Positions 16,891 through 25,509 of a DNA stretch of 64,000 bases are shown piece by piece. Each line of letters starts with the position of its first letter. Position 1 is the stretch's first letter. A program made the translations under genes and the position numbers. This stretch comes from Planctomycetota bacterium. Lineage in GTDB: Bacteria; Planctomycetota; Phycisphaerae; Sedimentisphaerales; Anaerobacaceae. Location: positions 1 to 64,000 of the forward strand of contig VRUG01000005.1 in the NCBI GenBank assembly GCA_019456255.1. The letters are read 5' to 3'. Under the pieces are notes generated by a model. That model made no database searches and had not been told where the DNA came from. It saw only the letters and a list, made by a program, of their open reading frames with translations.

Positions 16891-17898
16891 TTAAACCTTG
16901 TTTAGTCTAATATGCTCGCCTCGAAGCGCTCCTAATTTACCACTTTTTCGTAATCTAACTAAACGCTTCATTAGTTGTTTTTGAGAAACCTTGTTACCAT
17001 TATTGCCCATACGCAAATTAAATTTTTCAGTAAACAAAGTTAGCAAGTAATCATCTTCATCGAGTTGGTCAGTTGGAGTTTTGTTTTCATGATATAGCCA
17101 TTTAAGCTCTTTGTCCATTTGTTCTGTCCAGGGCTTTCTCTCCTCTCCTTCAACCGCGGAATCTCTAAATTTTACAATTCTCTGACGAGACTGCTTAGTA
17201 TATTCACTAGAAAGTTCAATTCCTGTATATGATCTATTTAGTTTTGCCGCGACAATCGCAGTTGTACCTGATCCGCTGAATGGGTCCAAAATCCAATCCT
17301 CTTCATTTGAGCTAACCCTTATTACACGTGCAAGAAGACTTTCTGGCATCTGACATGGAAACGCAGTTCTTTCCTCAAATGTTCCACATATACGGGGATA
17401 TTCATTCCAAACATCATCAGGCATCTTACCTGCAGGATTTGCACGCTTATCATTATATATTTTCTGCCTATCTGAAATTATACGAGCATTGTCACCATTA
17501 AAAGTAAACTTACTTTTGTCGTTCACAAAATAAAATATATGCGTGTGCGAGCGGGCAAACTTGGTCTTCATCTGCTGACCAAACGTATAATGCCAGATTA
17601 TCCAGTTACGCATCAACAATCCCAACTCGTCAGCTATCACTTTTACATTAGCGGCATAATCGTCACCGATAGCGATGTAAAACGAACCCTCAGGCTTCAA
17701 AACTTTAAGACATGCCCCCATCCAGTCCCTCGTCCACGCGATGTAATTTTTGCTTTTGACCTTGTCATTGTACTTGTCGTACTTGTACCCGATATTAAAA
17801 GGCGGGTCAGCAAATATCAAGTCCGCAAACGGCTTGGAAACCCCACTTAAAATCTCTATACAATCACCGCATACTATTTTGTTGAGCCATTTCGCCAT
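16891..17898 (-). CDS. orphan site-specific DNA methyltransferase (beta-class, DPPF type)
   Basis: A 335-residue DNA amino-methyltransferase. The catalytic motif IV DPPF is at residues 31-34 and the SAM-binding motif I, DPFSGSG, at 205-211. The order IV then I is that of the beta class (CcrM/HinfI-like), which makes N6-methyladenine or N4-methylcytosine. After the catalytic domain (to about 245) comes a separate domain, residues 256-326, that is duplicated as the next gene. No restriction endonuclease is nearby, and it sits in an envelope/proteostasis gene run, so it looks like an orphan regulatory methylase and not a restriction system. The start region has no strong ribosome site. Confidence 0.88.
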   Translation of the reverse strand: MAKWLNKIVCGDCIEILSGVSKPFADLIFADPPFNIGYKYDKYNDKVKSKNYIAWTRDWMGACLKVLKPEGSFYIAIGDDYAANVKVIADELGLLMRNWIIWHYTFGQQMKTKFARSHTHIFYFVNDKSKFTFNGDNARIISDRQKIYNDKRANPAGKMPDDVWNEYPRICGTFEERTAFPCQMPESLLARVIRVSSNEEDWILDPFSGSGTTAIVAAKLNRSYTGIELSSEYTKQSRQRIVKFRDSAVEGEERKPWTEQMDKELKWLYHENKTPTDQLDEDDYLLTLFTEKFNLRMGNNGNKVSQKQLMKRLVRLRKSGKLGALRGEHIRLNKV

Positions 17899-18138
17899 AC
17901 GAGTATTTTACAAAACACCCCTCATTTAGCAAGAGACAATTGATAACAGATAGGAATAAAAAACGCGATGAATTTAAGGGTAGCTCTAATAGTTGCTTTT
18001 GAGCGACAAGTAGAAGATTTTTGTGTTCTGGCAAGGAAGCCAAATCAGCCTTAGCCAAAGCTAAGGAGACTTTTTCCTGATGTAGCCCAGAATAAAAAAG
18101 ATTCGCTTGTTCGCCAAAATGAATTTTCAGAGGTTCCC

Positions 18139-18744
18139 TTAAGGCTCAATCACCTTTTGAAGCCGAAAAACCTTGCCCGTAATGTAATCAGTAAACGTGA
18201 CCTTAACCGTCAAAGGCTCTTCAAATTTCTCAACAGCATCGCTTACATCTAATACCAGCCGGTAATGAGTACCCATTAAAGTCGAATACCACAGCTTCTT
18301 CAAATCCGCAGGCTCTTTATGCCAACCGCCGAGCAACGCGTCCGCAGGCTCCTTACTAAGGTCCCAAAGCTCAATGTCAACCGCACCGCTTGCCTTAATA
18401 AAGTCACCCTGTGCGTCTACAAGCTTCAAATATACTATCAGCTTTTCCTTCGACCCGTCCTTGTCCTTGTCATAAAGATTCGTGTAGTTGCCAAGCGTCA
18501 CTGTCTTCAAATCGTACAAATTCTCAAGACGAATTTCCGACGATAACCCCGAAAGGGCACGAACCTGATTCTCTAACTGATGCTTCTCAGATTCAACACG
18601 CTCAAGCTGAACACCAAGCTCGTCATTGCTTTTAGTTAGCTTTTCAACCTGCTCGGCCAGGGTTAATTCTGTAGGCGCCTCGGTGCAGCCGCCAATCGCA
18701 ATTGCCAAAAGGCTCCCTGCCGCAATGACCACCGCTAATCTCAT
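18139..18744 (-). CDS. lipoprotein with N-terminal coiled coil
   Basis: A 201-residue lipoprotein. ATG 18744 is chosen because GAGGA lies five bases upstream; ATG 18759 is also in frame. The signal peptide ends in IGGC, followed by a coiled coil (about residues 25-65, LAEQVEKLTKSNDELGVQLERVESE cut short here) and a beta-rich domain (about 75-200) with an acidic loop YDKDKDGSKE that could bind calcium. I do not recognise the family. It follows clpP1 closely. Confidence 0.75.
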   Translation of the reverse strand: MRLAVVIAAGSLLAIAIGGCTEAPTELTLAEQVEKLTKSNDELGVQLERVESEKHQLENQVRALSGLSSEIRLENLYDLKTVTLGNYTNLYDKDKDGSKEKLIVYLKLVDAQGDFIKASGAVDIELWDLSKEPADALLGGWHKEPADLKKLWYSTLMGTHYRLVLDVSDAVEKFEEPLTVKVTFTDYITGKVFRLQKVIEP

Positions 18745-18771
18745 ATAAATCCTCGCCATTACTTACTCAGA

Positions 18772-19395
18772 CTATTCCTTGCTCTTGACTATTTCAGGAG
18801 CCTTCTTCAATATCCTGTCGACTATCCCATAGTTGATGGCCTCTTCTGCCTCAAGCCAAAGGTTCCGGTCACAATCCTTCTCAATATCTTCAGTACTCTT
18901 ACCGCTGTGGGCACTGAGTATCTCATAAATTCGCGACCGAAGACGCAATATCTCTCTTGCCTCAATTTCCAAATCCGTCGCTGGCCCTTGCAATACCCCT
19001 GAAATTAATGGCTGATGAAGCAATATTCTCCCGTTCGTCAATATCGACCTCTTACCGGAGGCCCCGCCTGCAAGCAATAACGCTCCCATGCTCGCCGCCT
19101 GACCCATACAATAAGTCGCTACGTCACAACGCAAAAACTGCATCGTATCATAAATCGCAAGACCTGCCGTTACCGACCCGCCAGGTGAATTTATATAAAA
19201 GTGAATGTCACTCTTGCTGTTTTCGTTACTCAAAAATAATAGCTGTGCAATTATCAGGTTCGCCGTCTCATCATCAACGCTGCTGCCCAAAAATATTATA
19301 CGGTCCTTAAGTAAGCGAGAAAAAATATCATAGGCCCGCTCGGTACGACCGCTCTTTTCTATCACTATCGGTACTAAATTCTGGTTAACTGCCAT
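18772..19395 (-). CDS. clpP: ClpP-family peptidase subunit 1 with Asn at the catalytic Asp position
   Basis: A 207-residue ClpP protease subunit. ATG 19395 (MAVNQN) is chosen because it matches the family start and has AAAGG upstream; ATG 19413 is in frame. The nucleophile S102 (GQAASMGA) and H127 (LLHQP) are present. In the ungapped alignment with E. coli ClpP (IERDTERDR), the position of catalytic Asp171 is N178 in [10 protein letters not shown] similar Asn replaces Asp in Listeria ClpP1, which needs its partner ClpP2 for activity. Here too a second clpP lies directly upstream, so a mixed ClpP1/ClpP2 complex is likely. Confidence 0.9.
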   Translation of the reverse strand: MAVNQNLVPIVIEKSGRTERAYDIFSRLLKDRIIFLGSSVDDETANLIIAQLLFLSNENSKSDIHFYINSPGGSVTAGLAIYDTMQFLRCDVATYCMGQAASMGALLLAGGASGKRSILTNGRILLHQPLISGVLQGPATDLEIEAREILRLRSRIYEILSAHSGKSTEDIEKDCDRNLWLEAEEAINYGIVDRILKKAPEIVKSKE

Positions 19396-19434
19396 CTCTC
19401 TTGAACCTTTCATCTTATCTTAATCACTAACCTG

Positions 19435-20196
19435 CTATTTCTTCTTGTCCTCGGTCTTGTCCTCGGTCTTGTCCTCGGTCTTGTCCTCGGTCTTGTTCTC
19501 GGTCTTGTCCTCGGTCTTGTTCTCCTTCTTGTTCTTGGTCTTGTCCTCGGTCTTTTCTTCTTCCTCTTTTTCTTCTTTTTCCTCCACTTCGTGCAGCACG
19601 TCATCTATCAACCCGTACTCCTTCGCCTCGTCAGCTGACATATACCGGTCACGTTCAGTCTCTTCTGCTATCTTCTCAGCAGATTGACCGGTATGCTTGG
19701 CGAGAAGTTCGTTTAACATCGCCTTGGCACGGAGAATCTCTTCTGTTTGTATCTTAATATCCGATGCCTGACCTGTTATACCGCCCCAAGGCTGATGAAG
19801 CATTACCTTTGCGTGAGGCAGTGCGTGACGTTTACCCTTTTGTCCCGCCGCAAGTATCACCGCCGCGCCGGACTGGGCGCGACCGATACAATAAGTCGCT
19901 ATAGGCGATGATATAAATCGCATCGTATCATATATCGCCATCGTATCATCAACACTGCCGCCCGGGGAATTAACATACAAACTTATCTCAGTGCCGGGCT
20001 TCTTGTTATCAAGATACAACATCTTCATGATTACTTCCGTCGCTCTGCCGTAAGATATCTCACCTATCAAAAAAACTATACGGTTCTCAAGAAGCATATC
20101 ATCAAGCGTCATCTGACGTTGAAGCGTATACCTGTCTTGCTGATTATACATTTCTAAATGGCGTTCCTTATCTCTTCCGGGCGTATCAATTAACAT
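19435..20196 (-). CDS. clpP: ClpP-family peptidase subunit 2 with charged repeat tail
   Basis: A 253-residue ClpP subunit. The triad is complete: S109 (GRAQSGAA), H134 (MLHQP) and D183 (TERDRYM). AAGGAAG precedes ATG 20196. After the normal end of the fold (about residue 203) comes a tail of about 50 residues built of Glu/Lys and repeats of K-T-E-D, encoded by a 12-bp tandem repeat. Tails of this kind are not part of the ClpP fold and would protrude from the ring. It forms an operon with tig and clpP1, the order known from many bacteria. Confidence 0.92.
   Translation of the reverse strand: MLIDTPGRDKERHLEMYNQQDRYTLQRQMTLDDMLLENRIVFLIGEISYGRATEVIMKMLYLDNKKPGTEISLYVNSPGGSVDDTMAIYDTMRFISSPIATYCIGRAQSGAAVILAAGQKGKRHALPHAKVMLHQPWGGITGQASDIKIQTEEILRAKAMLNELLAKHTGQSAEKIAEETERDRYMSADEAKEYGLIDDVLHEVEEKEEKEEEEKTEDKTKNKKENKTEDKTENKTEDKTEDKTEDKTEDKKK
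19438..19545 (-). repeat. 12-bp tandem repeat encoding the K-T-E-D tail of ClpP2
   Basis: About eight or nine copies of a 12-base unit (plus-strand form GTCCTCGGTCTT, some copies GTTCTC) lie in the 3' end of clpP2. The unit is a multiple of three, so copy-number changes keep the frame. Confidence 0.9.
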
Positions 20197-20302
20197 TTAT
20201 CACTTCCTTAAAATTTCTAATTCCTGAAAATTATAACTCTCGTATTCCCAATTACTTATGGGACGACAAAACCTGCCGCTTATAAAAACTCATCGGCTAA
20301 TT

Positions 20303-21832
20303 TTACTTCTCGGTTTTCTTTTTAGCTGTCTTTTTAGCTTTTTTAACCGTCTTTTTCTCTTTGGGCTCTGCCTTCTTAACTGTCTTCTTAGCCGTCTTTT
20401 TCACGGCTTTCTTCGTTTCCTTTGTCTTCACCGCTTTTTTCTCGGACTTTACCGGCTTTTTCGAAGCCTTTACTTCACTTATCTTAGCCGACTCAAGAAT
20501 CTTACTGATACATTTCTCTTCCCGAACCTGCAGGCTAAACTGACTAAGAGAGCCGTCACGTGACATCGCCTCACGCATCTTTTCGGGCCTTTGACCCTGC
20601 CCAATTGCCAGCTGTGCGATGCGACCGTTAATCTCCTCTTCACTCACCTCAACCTTAAGCTTGTCAGCGACCTTATCCATAATAAAGTAAACCTTAAGCT
20701 GTTGCTCTGCCTGCTCATCGCTCGCAGCCCTCAATTGCTCAACCTGGGCGCTAAGCTGTTCAGGCTGCAAACCCTGACGAAGCAAATTCGTATATTGCCT
20801 CTGAAGCAAATTCATCGCCTGCTCTGCAACAACATCCGTAGGCAGATCAAACTTCGTATTATCAAGCATGTACTTGTAAATCTGCTCACTCATATCTGTC
20901 TGCGACTGCTGCTCCGACCGCGTCTCTAATGAGTCAGCTATCTTCTCGCGAAGCTCTTTTTCATCTTCAACGCCGAACTTATCAAACAAAGCCTTATTCA
21001 GTTCCGCCGGCTTCAACCACTTAATATCTTTGACCTCGATCTTGACCTCAACCTTTTTCCCCCGATACTCTTCCTTGAAATAAGTCTTCGGAACCTCAAC
21101 GTTCGTCTCCCTGCTGTCGCCTACCTTAGCGCCAACCAATACCTCTTCAAGATTCTCAACCGGAACAGGTCCAACACTGCTGTTAGCACGAGCAAAAATA
21201 TTGATATTATCAAGATTCTCTTCTTCTTCGACACCCTCAATTTTCAGCAGGGCGTTAGCTATTATCTGGTCATTCGCCTCAATCGCCGCCCCAGCCTCAC
21301 GAGGCGACCAGCTGCCGGACCACGTCTTAAGTTGTTCAAGCTCTGCGTCAATCTCCTTCTCGCCTATCTCTGGAATAGTTTTCTTTATCGCTATACCCTT
21401 AAGTTCTGGCAGCTCAAAGTCTGGACGAACCTCAACCTCGAAATCAAACGTCATATCACCGCTCTCAGGCAACTCCAAATCCTTATAGTCAATATCAGGC
21501 TCGCGAAGAACATCAATCTTCTTATCCTTAAGAGCCGACTCACTTGCCTCTGCTACTAGTTTCAACTTGATCTGGTCTGACGTCTCTTTGCCGTAACGTT
21601 TTTCCAATAACCGACGAGGTGCACGACCCCTTCTAAAACCAGGAACAACTATATCTTTTCGCAGAGTTTCATACTGCTCATCTGCAGATTCCCGGATGGT
21701 CTCTTCCGGTATCGCGATAGTTACCTTTTTCTTGCAGGGCCCAACATCCTTAACTGTCACCTTATTAGCCGCCGTCTTCGCCTCCTGACCCTCAACTTTT
21801 TTCTCATCCGTGCCTGCTTGCTTTTCTGCCAT
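20303..21832 (-). CDS. tig: trigger factor (ribosome-associated chaperone) with Lys-rich tail
   Basis: A 509-residue trigger factor. It has about 24 extra N-terminal residues, then the ribosome-binding domain with the signature GFRRGRAP (65-72), a divergent PPIase-like middle (about 170-270, ending VGDSRETNVEVPKTYF), and the helical C-terminal chaperone domain (about 280-450). The last 57 residues are almost only Lys, Ala, Thr and Val, like a histone H1 tail; this is not part of the family fold. AAGGAG precedes ATG 21832. It heads the tig-clpP2-clpP1 operon. Confidence 0.93.
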   Translation of the reverse strand: MAEKQAGTDEKKVEGQEAKTAANKVTVKDVGPCKKKVTIAIPEETIRESADEQYETLRKDIVVPGFRRGRAPRRLLEKRYGKETSDQIKLKLVAEASESALKDKKIDVLREPDIDYKDLELPESGDMTFDFEVEVRPDFELPELKGIAIKKTIPEIGEKEIDAELEQLKTWSGSWSPREAGAAIEANDQIIANALLKIEGVEEEENLDNINIFARANSSVGPVPVENLEEVLVGAKVGDSRETNVEVPKTYFKEEYRGKKVEVKIEVKDIKWLKPAELNKALFDKFGVEDEKELREKIADSLETRSEQQSQTDMSEQIYKYMLDNTKFDLPTDVVAEQAMNLLQRQYTNLLRQGLQPEQLSAQVEQLRAASDEQAEQQLKVYFIMDKVADKLKVEVSEEEINGRIAQLAIGQGQRPEKMREAMSRDGSLSQFSLQVREEKCISKILESAKISEVKASKKPVKSEKKAVKTKETKKAVKKTAKKTVKKAEPKEKKTVKKAKKTAKKKTEK

Positions 21833-22022
21833 CTTACATACTCCTTCTATCTCATTAATAATTACTGTATACCAAACAAAAAAGGCATCAAGGTCTCTGA
21901 CCTTTTAGCCCATTATACGGTTTCCATTCGCACACGCGAATCTAAACGTATGGGCGACCAACGCCAAACTACTCTGTTAGCCGGTAACTCGCCGATACTA
22001 TATTACCTTATCTTTCCAAAAA

Positions 22023-22094
22023 AGCGGGTGATGAGATTCGAACCCACGACATTCACGTTGGCAACGTGACGCTCTACCACTGAGCTACACCCGC
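22023..22094 (-). tRNA. tRNA-Gly (anticodon GCC)
   Basis: A 72-base cloverleaf on the minus strand, acceptor GCGGGTG/CACCCGC, T loop TTCGAAT, anticodon loop with GCC. CCA is not encoded. Confidence 0.95.
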
Positions 22095-22357
22095 ATTAAT
22101 TACAAGATTATCCAATTCTACGCCAATTACTTCGGCTTTTCAACAACCTTTTTCCAATTTTTTCCCGCCTTTTGCCCAAAAAACTTGGATTAATCAACTC
22201 TTGACGGAACAAATAGACAAAGTACGAGACCGTTACAAGCAGATTAAAAGAAGAATTGACGAAATGGGCTATTACCGCAGGGGCATCGAAATTAAAGAAC
22301 CACCATCCCCGCCGAGCAAATAACAGACGTGAAAAACCAGCTATCCAAGCACAACCT

Positions 22358-22460
22358 CGAAAAAACTTAATCCTCGCGGACATCTACTGCTGCTGGAGTC
22401 ATATCCGCTGGCTTAAATGGAAAGGGCTCATCGAATTTAACATGAACCTTGCGCACAAAC
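22358..22460 (-). pseudogene. decayed duplicate of the pilZ gene 3' end
   Basis: This stretch repeats the next 104 bases (22462-22563, the 3' end of the PilZ gene) with about eight substitutions; the offset is 104 bases, not a multiple of three. It lies after the stop codon of the intact gene and codes for nothing in the right context. It is a fossil tandem duplication. Confidence 0.8.
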
Positions 22461-22470
22461 TTGAAAAAAC

Positions 22471-22851
22471 TTAATCCTCGCGGACATCTACCGCTGCGGG
22501 ACTCATATCCGCCGGCTTAAATGGTAGGGGCTCATCGAATTTAACATGAACCTTGCGCACAAACTTGTCCAGCTCGTTGATATGGCACACGACCCCCATT
22601 TGAGTTACCTTACACGGGGCGTCAGATTCATCTTCCGGAACATAAAAGTAAGTCGTAATATGCTGGTCCTTTTGCGGAAAACTCTCGTCACCATGACATA
22701 TAAACGCCACCCCTCCGCTCGAAAGGTCGTGAATCATACCATGATAACGCTTCTCCGTCACAGGGTCTGTCAGCCAGATTACCCAGTCACAGTGAAGCCG
22801 TTTCTCTTTCCTTTGTTCGACCTGCCCAACTCGCTCGGTTCCTTCGTTCAT
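22471..22851 (-). CDS. PilZ-domain protein (cyclic-di-GMP receptor family)
   Basis: A 126-residue single-domain PilZ protein. It has the two c-di-GMP-binding motifs: RKEKR (RxxxR) near residue 14 and DLSSGGVAF (D/N-x-S-x-x-G) about 30 residues later. ATG 22851 follows GGGGGA; upstream in-frame starts have none. PilZ proteins sense c-di-GMP and act on motility, secretion or surface polysaccharide. The gene is alone; the pilus operon is 26 kb away. Confidence 0.85.
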   Translation of the reverse strand: MNEGTERVGQVEQRKEKRLHCDWVIWLTDPVTEKRYHGMIHDLSSGGVAFICHGDESFPQKDQHITTYFYVPEDESDAPCKVTQMGVVCHINELDKFVRKVHVKFDEPLPFKPADMSPAAVDVRED

Positions 22852-22920
22852 CTTACATCCCCCTTCACTTTCACCTAAATTAATCCCTCTAACTGTCTCC
22901 CGATTTAAATTAAACCTCAA

Positions 22921-23999
22921 TAAAGGGTACGTAATACTATAGGCGATTCCAAATTTATAGACGATTTAAGCCTACTTTTTTCGCAAAGAAATGACAACGT
23001 CCGAGAAAAACCCCAACCACGCAATAAAAAATCCCAGAAATGATAATTTGAAAATTAAACCGAGCAGGACCGATTCACTTCGTGTCGTTTTGGGTTCGTT
23101 CCCCCATAGATTCATAAATGAATCTGGATATGGGGACAAGTTGGGTTTGTTTTTTACTTTCTCAAAAAGGTGTAAATTTTTGTAATTGTTTGTTGGGTAG
23201 TGGTTTAGGTTCATATTTGGTTTTTGGAAAATGGGTTTGTTTTCCATAAAAAGGTGAATTTGTAGAGGACTCTCGACAAATGTAGAGCGAGGACCGGGCA
23301 ATTGATTATTGATAAATGATAATTGATTATTTAAATCTAAAAGCATCAGAAGCCCCCGCTCTGGGATTGATAATTGATTATTTCGAGTATTATAACAGAT
23401 ATTTAGCTTAAAATCAAGAAAAAAGCCCCCAGGACAGGGTGGAAACCCTAAATGCTAATACCTAAACTCCCTTTGGCAAGGACAGGCTAAACAAATCCTA
23501 AGAGCCGAGAAGACATCGGGCAATTAGCGACAAATTGTCTAAATATAAATGCTCAAAACTTATTAGACGCAGATTCACACAGATTCACACAGATTTTTTT
23601 AAAGAATAATTAACCACGAATGAACACTAATAGACACGAAGAAAAGAAAGAAAAAGTTGAATCCCGCAAAGGCGCTGATACCTATGGCACAGGGGCGCAA
23701 AGGAAAGGATGACAGGAAGAATTTTCACCACTCCCTATGGGACGCCTTACGGTGGAAGGACACTAAGAAAAGAACTATAGCCACAGAGGTCTCAGAGGAC
23801 ACAGAGGTCTCAGAGGACACAGAGGAGAAAAAGGGAAAAAGTGTAAAGTTTAGACACGGATACCTATGGCACAAGTAACGCAGATGACACGGAGGGGGGG
23901 GATTTAAGGACGAAATTTTGTATCCTCGCCGTGCTGCGCTCGTCGCAGCAGGTCGCATATCGTGTCTCGAAGAAAAACTACCGCACCGAGGCCAAAGCT
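22921..23999. repeat. 1.1-kb repeat-rich non-coding stretch
   Basis: I see no supported gene here. It is a mosaic of short repeats: an AT-rich block with TTGATTATTGATAAATGATAATTG-type words (about 23300-23390), AGATTCACAC twice in tandem (23571-23590), a CACGAATGAACACTAAT phrase (about 23615), and two and a half copies of an 18-base unit, ACAGAGGTCTCAGAGGAC (23783-23829). Phrases of this kind are, from memory, scattered in intergenic DNA of many environmental bacteria including planctomycetes. Long open frames in it (for example 22972-23346 minus) have repeat-like composition and no ribosome site. Confidence 0.6.
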
Positions 24000-24314
24000 T
24001 TAGCAGTTGACCGGTACTGGCAAATTATACTCTTTGGGTACCAAATTATGGTATTCTTTCAAAGCTTTCAAGGTTATATCAATGGCATGTTTGCTTCCAA
24101 GATTATCAATCTCCTCAAGCCAAGTTCTGAATGTATCAGCAGAAATGCCGCCTTCACTTTTGCTAAACGTTCTTATCGCAAGATACCCATAGACAACAGC
24201 TATGCATAATTCCCTTTTAACCTCAGAATCTGATTCACCATTTTTAAAAGCAGTCTTGGCTGTATTAAAAGCCTTCAGAGCTGCCTCCCAATATTTCCTA
24301 ATTTCAGGATTCAT
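24000..24314 (-). CDS. small helical protein, unknown
   Basis: A 104-residue mostly helical protein (KYWEAALKAFNTAKTAFKNGE...IAVVYGYLAIRTFSKSEGG). The helix pattern recalls HEPN- or TPR-like bundles, but no R-x4-6-H catalytic motif is present. The ribosome site is weak. It is last in a set of three minus-strand unknown genes from 25361 down. Confidence 0.5.
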   Translation of the reverse strand: MNPEIRKYWEAALKAFNTAKTAFKNGESDSEVKRELCIAVVYGYLAIRTFSKSEGGISADTFRTWLEEIDNLGSKHAIDITLKALKEYHNLVPKEYNLPVPVNC

Positions 24315-24394
24315 AGTTTTATTTTCTTCTCAATATCATTTCATCGGCACGATTTATTTAACAATCTCCGTTTGTGATTTTGGATTTTTAGTTG

Positions 24395-25045
24395 TTACGG
24401 ATACTCACCACGGGAGCATTTTATGTAACAGTGAATTGAACGAATAATATCATAAAGAAACCAAACACCACCAGCAAAAACAATCCAACCAGTGAAAAAC
24501 TCGTTCAGGAAGCCCTCTTCATAAAACCAAACCCCATCAATTGCTAAAATCCCTGCTGGGATAGCCGAGAGAACAGATATAATCACCGCACGTTTGATTG
24601 ATTCTTTATAATGTGAAATAACGAAGACAATCCTATCCTTCCAATTCGCAATACCATTTTCTTTTTCAAAAACTGATAGTACTATTTTATAGTGGGCCAT
24701 TAGATTTGACATATTGAGACCTGTATCTGCAATCATAATATTTACATAAAATTGTACAGGCCAAATCATCAATTGAGAAATAACAGGAATGTATATCCAA
24801 CCGTGAGCTATGCTGGAAAGTAAGTAAAGTACAAACCGAATCCAAATGATATGGAGTTTGCTGAAGGGTAAAAAAAGAAAAATAATCGCCAGAAACACCG
24901 AGTGAAGGGACCTATAAGCCATTGGCACTATAAACGTTAGATAACTGTTACGTGCTGCCCCCCATAGACTAAAAGCATACCATAAGCCATCAACAAGAAC
25001 TGCTACCCAGACAACCCACTGAATTATTATATAAGTTTCTCGCAA
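24395..25045 (-). CDS. integral membrane protein, unknown
   Basis: A 216-residue membrane protein with five or six hydrophobic segments (first at residues 5-25, last at about 185-205). It starts with TTG 25045 four bases after the stop codon of the upstream gene, with AGGA upstream. A soluble stretch (about 115-145, AHYKIVLSVFEKENGIANWKDR) lies between the segments. I do not recognise the family. Confidence 0.6.
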   Translation of the reverse strand: MRETYIIIQWVVWVAVLVDGLWYAFSLWGAARNSYLTFIVPMAYRSLHSVFLAIIFLFLPFSKLHIIWIRFVLYLLSSIAHGWIYIPVISQLMIWPVQFYVNIMIADTGLNMSNLMAHYKIVLSVFEKENGIANWKDRIVFVISHYKESIKRAVIISVLSAIPAGILAIDGVWFYEEGFLNEFFTGWIVFAGGVWFLYDIIRSIHCYIKCSRGEYP

Positions 25046-25049
25046 TTTC

Positions 25050-25361
25050 TCAATCCTGCTTTTGACGAATTTTGTTTTTCATTTTTCCGTTTTCAGTTAT
25101 CACCCCCAATATTGGAATACCACTTTGACGGAGTCGTAATTCAACATCCGTCTGCAATGCCTCTTTTGTCAGGCCGTGTTTCTGTGCAACCCCAGACAGT
25201 GCTATGCTAATCTGCACGCCCTGAACTCTGTGTAAAACGTCCTTGTCGTTTGTGAGAAAAGCTGAACGACTCCGACTCGCCATACCAATTGCCTGCTCCG
25301 TGCACATAAGCAGACAAGCGAGCATCGCAACAGATAGTATCATATACCTTTTCGTTTTCAT
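25050..25361 (-). CDS. small exported protein with TDVELRLRQSGI motif
   Basis: A 103-residue protein with a signal peptide (MKTKRYMILSVAMLACLLMCTEQAIGMA, cut here to note the Lys-rich start and hydrophobic core). ATG 25361 follows GAAAGGGG. The mature part has HGLTKEALQTDVELRLRQSGI, a phrase found, as I recall, in small periplasmic proteins of unknown function in many bacteria. It is first of the three-gene set with the membrane protein. Confidence 0.65.
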   Translation of the reverse strand: MKTKRYMILSVAMLACLLMCTEQAIGMASRSRSAFLTNDKDVLHRVQGVQISIALSGVAQKHGLTKEALQTDVELRLRQSGIPILGVITENGKMKNKIRQKQD

Positions 25362-25454
25362 AACATCCCCTTTCAGAATCACTACAAGCCTCTGTTAACA
25401 TCTTTTAAGTGTACCTCTTAAGCCCTGAAAGTCAAGGCTGTTTTGTGAAAAGTG

Positions 25455-25483
25455 TTGTCTATAACACCTGTTCGGGTTAAAAT
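25455..25483 (+). promoter_or_regulatory. sigma-70-type promoter
   Basis: TTGTCT (25455-25460) and TAAAAT (25478-25483) with a 17-base spacer, 27 bases before the ATG of the next gene. Confidence 0.7.
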
Positions 25484-25509
25484 AGAGACGTTTGTTTGGA
25501 GAAGATTTT

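Noticed and set aside
17864-18058. 64-residue minus-strand frame overlapping the methyltransferase start
   Set aside because: No ribosome site and no protein-like pattern; it could hold only leader sequence.
19410-19604. Arg/Pro/Thr-rich or Ser/Val/Leu-rich repeat proteins on either strand
   Set aside because: They are other-frame readings of the 12-bp repeat inside clpP2.
22108-22383. 91-residue minus-strand frame with hydrophobic stretch
   Set aside because: No ribosome site; it overlaps the fossil pilZ duplicate and has no recognisable family.
24000-25361. Toxin-antitoxin or defence module
   Set aside because: No nuclease, HEPN catalytic motif or antitoxin-type DNA-binding domain is visible in the three unknown genes.
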